Origin: Bacteroides finegoldii DSM 17565
GTDB lineage: Bacteria > Bacteroidota > Bacteroidia > Bacteroidales > Bacteroidaceae
Direction of reading: 5' to 3'
Length of the DNA stretch: 64,000 nucleotides
Assembly (NCBI RefSeq): GCF_000156195.1
Contig: NZ_GG688323.1
Coordinates: 20,463-84,462, forward strand
Numbering within the stretch: position 1 is the stretch's first letter; each line of letters opens with the position of its first letter. Of the stretch, positions 59,981-64,000 are shown piece by piece. The notes beneath the pieces were generated by a model. It saw only the letters and a program-made list of their open reading frames with translations. It made no database searches and had not been told where the DNA came from. The position numbers were made by a program, and so were the translations under genes.

Positions 59981-62455
59981 ATGATAATGAATAAAAAGAG
60001 ATTGATCGGATATGTGCTCGTCATGCTGTCTGTAACTTCTATTCATGCACAAGAAACGAACGCTTCTACGCAAGAATATAAGTTATGGTATGACCGTCCC
60101 GCACAGGTATGGACGGAAGCCCTGCCTTTGGGCAATGGCCGTTTGGGAGCTATGGTATATGGAATACCGGGTACAGAACAAATACAACTAAACGAAGAAA
60201 CTATCTGGGCAGGACGCCCTAACAACAACGCCAATCCGAACGCACTTGAGTATATTCCCAAAGTGCGTGAACTGGTCTTTGCAGGAAAATATCTCGAAGC
60301 GCAAACTCTTGCTACCGAGAAGGTGATGGCTAAGACAAACTCGGGAATGCCTTATCAAAGTTTCGGGGACTTGCGAATCGCTTTTCCCGGACATACCCGT
60401 TATTCGGACTACTATCGGGAGCTAAGTCTGGATTCCGCCCGCGCCATCGTGCGATATGAGGTAGACGGAGTACAATACCAACGCGAAACGATTACCTCAT
60501 TTACCGATCAAGTGGTAATGGTCAGACTGACAGCCAGCCGTCCGGGACAAATAACCTTTAATGCCCAACTGACCTCTCCTCATCAGGATGTAATGATTTC
60601 CTCTGAGGAAGGAAATTGCGTTACGCTTTCCGGTGTCTCTTCCTGGCATGAAGGTCTCAAAGGGAAAGTGGAATTTCAAGGACGGTTGACTGCACGGAAT
60701 AGAGGTGGAAAAATAGCATGTGCAGATGGAATTCTATCGGTAGAAGGAGCTGATGAAGCTATCATTTACGTGTCAATAGCCACCAATTTCAATAATTATC
60801 TGGATATCACAGGAAATCAGATAGAACGGACTAAAGACTATCTTTCCAAAGCAATGAAACATCCATTTCCGGAAGCCAAGAAAAATCATACTGATTTCTA
60901 TCGCCGATACTTGACCAGAGTATCTTTGAACTTAGGTAAAAACCGATATGAAAACATCACAACCGATAAACGTGTAGAAAACTTCAAAGATACAAATGAT
61001 GCTCATTTGGTAGCTACTTACTTCCAGTTCGGGCGTTACCTATTGATTTGTTCTTCACAACCTGGCGGACAACCCGCTAACTTGCAAGGTATCTGGAATG
61101 ATAAATTATTTCCTTCTTGGGACAGCAAATACACTTGCAACATCAACTTGGAGATGAACTATTGGCCGTCTGAAGTTACCAATCTTAGCGAGCTGAACGA
61201 GCCTCTTTTCCGGCTGATAAAGGAGGTCAGCGAGACAGGCAAGGAAACGGCTAAAATCATGTATGGAGCGAATGGCTGGGTACTCCATCACAACACAGAT
61301 ATCTGGCGCGTCACAGGAGCAATTGACAAAGCTCCTTCGGGCATGTGGCCTAGTGGTGGAGCGTGGCTCTGCCGTCATTTATGGGAACGTTATTTATATA
61401 CCGGAGATACCGATTTTCTGCGTTCCATCTATCCTATACTGAAAGAGTCCGGCCGTTTCTTCGATGAAATCATGGTAAAGGAACCGATACACAACTGGTT
61501 GGTGGTTTGTCCTAGCAATTCACCGGAGAATGTACATTCGGGCAATAACGGAAAGGCAACGACAGCCGCCGGATGTACGATGGATAATCAGTTGATTTTC
61601 GATCTTTGGACGGCTATTATTTCAGCTTCCGAAATTCTGGATACCGACAAAGATTTCGCAACTCATCTAAAGCAACGCTTGAAAGAAATGCCTCCTATGC
61701 AAATAGGTCATTGGGGACAATTGCAAGAATGGATGTTCGATTGGGATGATCCGAAGGACGTACATCGTCATGTCTCCCATCTTTACGGATTGTTCCCCAG
61801 CAATCAGATTTCCCCATACCGCACACCGGAATTGTTTGATGCGGCACGCACCTCGCTCATCCATCGCGGGGATCCGTCTACCGGCTGGAGTATGGGATGG
61901 AAAGTTTGTCTTTGGGCGCGTCTGCTTGATGGTGACCATGCTTATAAGCTGATAACAGATCAGTTGACTCTTGTACGCAACGAAAAGAAAAAAGGTGGTA
62001 CTTATCCTAATTTGTTCGATGCACATCCACCCTTTCAGATTGACGGGAACTTCGGTTGTACGGCAGGAATCGTAGAAATGCTGATGCAGAGTTATGACGG
62101 ATTCATCTATTTACTTCCCGCCCTTCCTACTTTGTGGAAGGAAGGTTCGGTGAAAGGTATTATCGCACGTGGTGGTTTTGAGCTTGACTTGAGTTGGAAA
62201 GACGGAAAAGTAAATCATCTGATAGTAAAATCCCACAAAGGAGGAAACTGTCGTCTCCGCTCACTCAACCCGCTAAAAGGTAAAGGACTGAAACCTGCCA
62301 AAGGCGAGAACCCGAATCCTCTCTTTGCCGTCCCCGCTATTACCAAACCATTGATTAACGGGAAAGCAAAATTGAATAAAATAGAGCTGACGGAAACCTA
62401 TTTGTATGACCTGCCCACAAAAGCGGGAAAAGAATATATCCTGATCGGAAAATAA
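59981..62455 (+). CDS. GH95 family glycoside hydrolase (probably the RG-II alpha-L-galactosidase)
   Basis: An 824-residue secreted protein (signal VLVMLSVTSIHAQ; the in-frame ATG at 59987 is equally possible). An N-terminal beta-sandwich starts LWYDRPAQVWTEALPLGNGRLGAMVYG and includes QIQLNEETIWAGRP. The (alpha/alpha)6 barrel holds the conserved CNINLEMNYWPSEVTNLSELNEPLF, WVLHHNTDIWR and LVVCPSNSPEN blocks with the Asn and Glu residues used by this inverting family, then HPPFQIDGNFGCTAGIVEML, and a C-terminal beta domain. GH95 contains alpha-L-fucosidases and alpha-L-galactosidases; I recall BT1010 as removing L-galactose from side chain A. It is the first gene of a plus-strand operon. Confidence 0.9.
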   Translation: MIMNKKRLIGYVLVMLSVTSIHAQETNASTQEYKLWYDRPAQVWTEALPLGNGRLGAMVYGIPGTEQIQLNEETIWAGRPNNNANPNALEYIPKVRELVFAGKYLEAQTLATEKVMAKTNSGMPYQSFGDLRIAFPGHTRYSDYYRELSLDSARAIVRYEVDGVQYQRETITSFTDQVVMVRLTASRPGQITFNAQLTSPHQDVMISSEEGNCVTLSGVSSWHEGLKGKVEFQGRLTARNRGGKIACADGILSVEGADEAIIYVSIATNFNNYLDITGNQIERTKDYLSKAMKHPFPEAKKNHTDFYRRYLTRVSLNLGKNRYENITTDKRVENFKDTNDAHLVATYFQFGRYLLICSSQPGGQPANLQGIWNDKLFPSWDSKYTCNINLEMNYWPSEVTNLSELNEPLFRLIKEVSETGKETAKIMYGANGWVLHHNTDIWRVTGAIDKAPSGMWPSGGAWLCRHLWERYLYTGDTDFLRSIYPILKESGRFFDEIMVKEPIHNWLVVCPSNSPENVHSGNNGKATTAAGCTMDNQLIFDLWTAIISASEILDTDKDFATHLKQRLKEMPPMQIGHWGQLQEWMFDWDDPKDVHRHVSHLYGLFPSNQISPYRTPELFDAARTSLIHRGDPSTGWSMGWKVCLWARLLDGDHAYKLITDQLTLVRNEKKKGGTYPNLFDAHPPFQIDGNFGCTAGIVEMLMQSYDGFIYLLPALPTLWKEGSVKGIIARGGFELDLSWKDGKVNHLIVKSHKGGNCRLRSLNPLKGKGLKPAKGENPNPLFAVPAITKPLINGKAKLNKIELTETYLYDLPTKAGKEYILIGK

Positions 62456-62467
62456 AAACTCAACTAT

Positions 62468-63670
62468 ATGAATCAAAATTTATTTAAGGCGATTATTGCC
62501 TGCGGAATTGTCTGCTTTATTGCTTGTACGACTACCAAGAAAGCAGAAACCGAAAAGTGGAGTGAACGCATGGCACGTTCCGAAATGAAACGTTTCCCAG
62601 AGCCCTGGATGATTGAAAAAGCTAAAAAACCACGATGGGGATATACGCATGGCCTTGTGGTAAAATCAATGCTCGAAGCATGGAAACATACGGGCGACAG
62701 TACATATTACGAGTATGCCAAGATTTATGCGGATAGTCTGATTGACACTGACGGACGTATAAAGACCATGAAATATCTTTCTTTCAATATCGACAATGTA
62801 AATGGCGGTAAGATTTTGTTCGACCTCTACGCAAAGACGGGAGATGAACGTTACAAAACGGCTATGGATACGCTTCGTAAGCAGATGACCGAACAGCCGC
62901 GTACCAGCGAAGGAGGCTTCTGGCACAAATTGAAATATACCCATCAGATGTGGTTGGACGGTATCTTTATGGCTTCTCCCTATCTGGTACAATATGGTGC
63001 GACTTTCCAGGAACCGGCTTTGTTTGACGAAGCGGTGAAGCAAATACTTTTGATTGCCCGTAAAACGTATGATCCGGCTACCGGTCTTTACTATCACGGA
63101 TGGGATGAAAGCCGTGAACAGAAATGGGCAAATCCCGAAACCGGGTGTTCTCCGAATTTCTGGAGCCGCAGTATCGGATGGTATGGTGCTGCGATAGTGG
63201 ATGTTCTGGATTATCTGCCACAAGAAACAGCAGGACGGGACAGCGTCATACAGATTCTTCAAAGGCTGGCCGAAGCGATTGTAAAATATCAGGACCCTCA
63301 ATCCGGCACATGGTATCAAGTGACAGATCAAGGTGCACGTAAAGGTAATTACCTAGAGTCTTCGGCAACCGCTTTGTTTGTTTATACGCTCGCCAAAGCC
63401 ATTAACAAAGGATATATCGGAAATGAATATATCGAACCAGTAAGAAAAGCTTTCAACGGCATGACCGGAAATTTCACCCTTTTGGAGGAAGACGGAAGTT
63501 ATACTATCACCAATTGTTGTGCCGTAGCCGGACTGGGCGGAGACTCTAAAAGATACCGTGACGGTTCATTTGAGTATTATATCAGCGAACCGATTATCGA
63601 GAATGATCCGAAGTCAGTAGGAGCATTTATCCTGGCTGCAATTGAATTTGAAAAAATGATTGAGAAATAA
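62468..63670 (+). CDS. GH88/GH105 family unsaturated glucuronyl/galacturonyl hydrolase-like protein
   Basis: A 400-residue lipoprotein (signal CGIVCFIACTTTKK, probable lipid Cys in FIACT). An (alpha/alpha)6 barrel of the YteR/GH105 type has Asp164 in MWLDGIFMASPYL, the position of the catalytic acid, then NFWSRSIGWYGAAIVDVLDYLP and GNYLESSATALFVYTLAKAI. The family hydrates the double bond of 4,5-unsaturated uronic acids left by pectate lyases, after which the glycosidic bond falls apart. It starts 13 bases after GH95 and is followed 41 bases later by GH140. It matches BT1011 in order. Its precise RG-II target is not something I can state with confidence. Confidence 0.88.
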   Translation: MNQNLFKAIIACGIVCFIACTTTKKAETEKWSERMARSEMKRFPEPWMIEKAKKPRWGYTHGLVVKSMLEAWKHTGDSTYYEYAKIYADSLIDTDGRIKTMKYLSFNIDNVNGGKILFDLYAKTGDERYKTAMDTLRKQMTEQPRTSEGGFWHKLKYTHQMWLDGIFMASPYLVQYGATFQEPALFDEAVKQILLIARKTYDPATGLYYHGWDESREQKWANPETGCSPNFWSRSIGWYGAAIVDVLDYLPQETAGRDSVIQILQRLAEAIVKYQDPQSGTWYQVTDQGARKGNYLESSATALFVYTLAKAINKGYIGNEYIEPVRKAFNGMTGNFTLLEEDGSYTITNCCAVAGLGGDSKRYRDGSFEYYISEPIIENDPKSVGAFILAAIEFEKMIEK

Positions 63671-63710
63671 TCTGTGGTGAACTGGAATAAACAAAAACGA
63701 TAAAAAAACA

Positions 63711-64000
63711 ATGAAAAAATTCAAGATTCTTCCTTTTTTACTGCTACTGCTGAGCTTGAGTACTTCAGTGGCGGCACAAAAGAAAACACAGAAAACGTAT
63801 ATTCCCTGGAGCAACGGTAAACTTGTTGTCTCCGAAGAGGGGCGTTATCTGAAACACGAAAACGGTACTCCTTTCTTCTGGTTGGGGGAAACAGGATGGT
63901 TGCTCCCAGAGCGTCTGAATCGTGACGAAGCCGAATATTATCTGGAACAGTGCAAACATCGCGGATACAATGTAATTCAAGTTCAGACCTTGAATAATGT
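63711..64000 (+). CDS. GH140 family apiosidase, N-terminal part
   Basis: The first 96 residues of a gene that runs off the window. A signal peptide (LLLLLSLSTSVAAQ) is followed by VSEEGRYLKHENGTPFFWLGETGWLLPERLNRDEAEYYLEQCKHRGYNVIQVQ in consecutive stretches, the first strand and helix of the DUF4038/GH140 TIM barrel (FFWLGETGW is the family hallmark). I recall BT1012 as the founding GH140, an endo-apiosidase that releases RG-II side chains from the backbone. It is co-transcribed with GH95 and GH105. Confidence 0.85.
   Translation, partial: MKKFKILPFLLLLLSLSTSVAAQKKTQKTYIPWSNGKLVVSEEGRYLKHENGTPFFWLGETGWLLPERLNRDEAEYYLEQCKHRGYNVIQVQTLNN

Overview
The window is low-GC DNA from a gut Bacteroides, B. 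thetaiotaomicron or a close relative. The evidence is two hybrid two-component regulators, sigma-ABfr promoter boxes (TAnnTTTG), periplasmic glycoside hydrolases with SPI or lipoprotein signals, and a gene order matching the rhamnogalacturonan-II (RG-II) locus I remember as BT0979-BT1012. Locus numbers and linkage specificities are recalled from the literature on that system, not computed here.

1-15 kb is mostly ordinary chromosome. It opens with the 3' end of a broken HlyD-type adaptor and two intact ABC-2 permeases, followed by a hybrid two-component regulator with no polysaccharide locus beside it. Next comes a minus-strand redox operon: a membrane polyferredoxin, an Fe-S aldo/keto reductase, a DUF1893 protein and an ECF-type S component. 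Then follow a HAD phosphatase, a small membrane protein, a split ThrE-type exporter, and an ECF sigma factor with a tiny protein resembling only the cytoplasmic part of a FecR anti-sigma.

15-64 kb is the RG-II locus. It holds a beta-helix/TIM-barrel protein of unknown activity, a PL1-like pectate lyase, the hybrid two-component regulator, then GH2, GH139, an SGNH esterase, GH106, a TlpA-type lipoprotein, two more GH2, a second TlpA-type protein, a GH137-GH2 fusion, GH138, GH78, GH141, GH127, GH95, GH105 and the start of GH140. Interlopers are an orphan HicB-like protein, an Ogt-type DNA methyltransferase and a C-terminal relic of a choloylglycine hydrolase. The SusC/SusD pair lies outside the window.

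The main new observation is a shared upstream element, GTACAAA ... CGTC with exactly 16 bases between GTAC and CGTC. It lies before each of the five RG-II glycosidase transcription units (GH106, GH2, GH138, GH127 and GH95 leaders), 26-51 bases from the chosen start codon. A sixth, one-mismatch copy lies just after the regulator stop codon and before the pectate lyase. It always has the same orientation relative to the gene. It behaves like the operator of the locus regulator, it ties the pectate lyase/unknown-enzyme pair into the regulon, and it settles several start codons. Other oddities are two intergenic arrays with the same 22-bp period, a long inverted repeat, and a 30-bp in-frame duplication in GH141.
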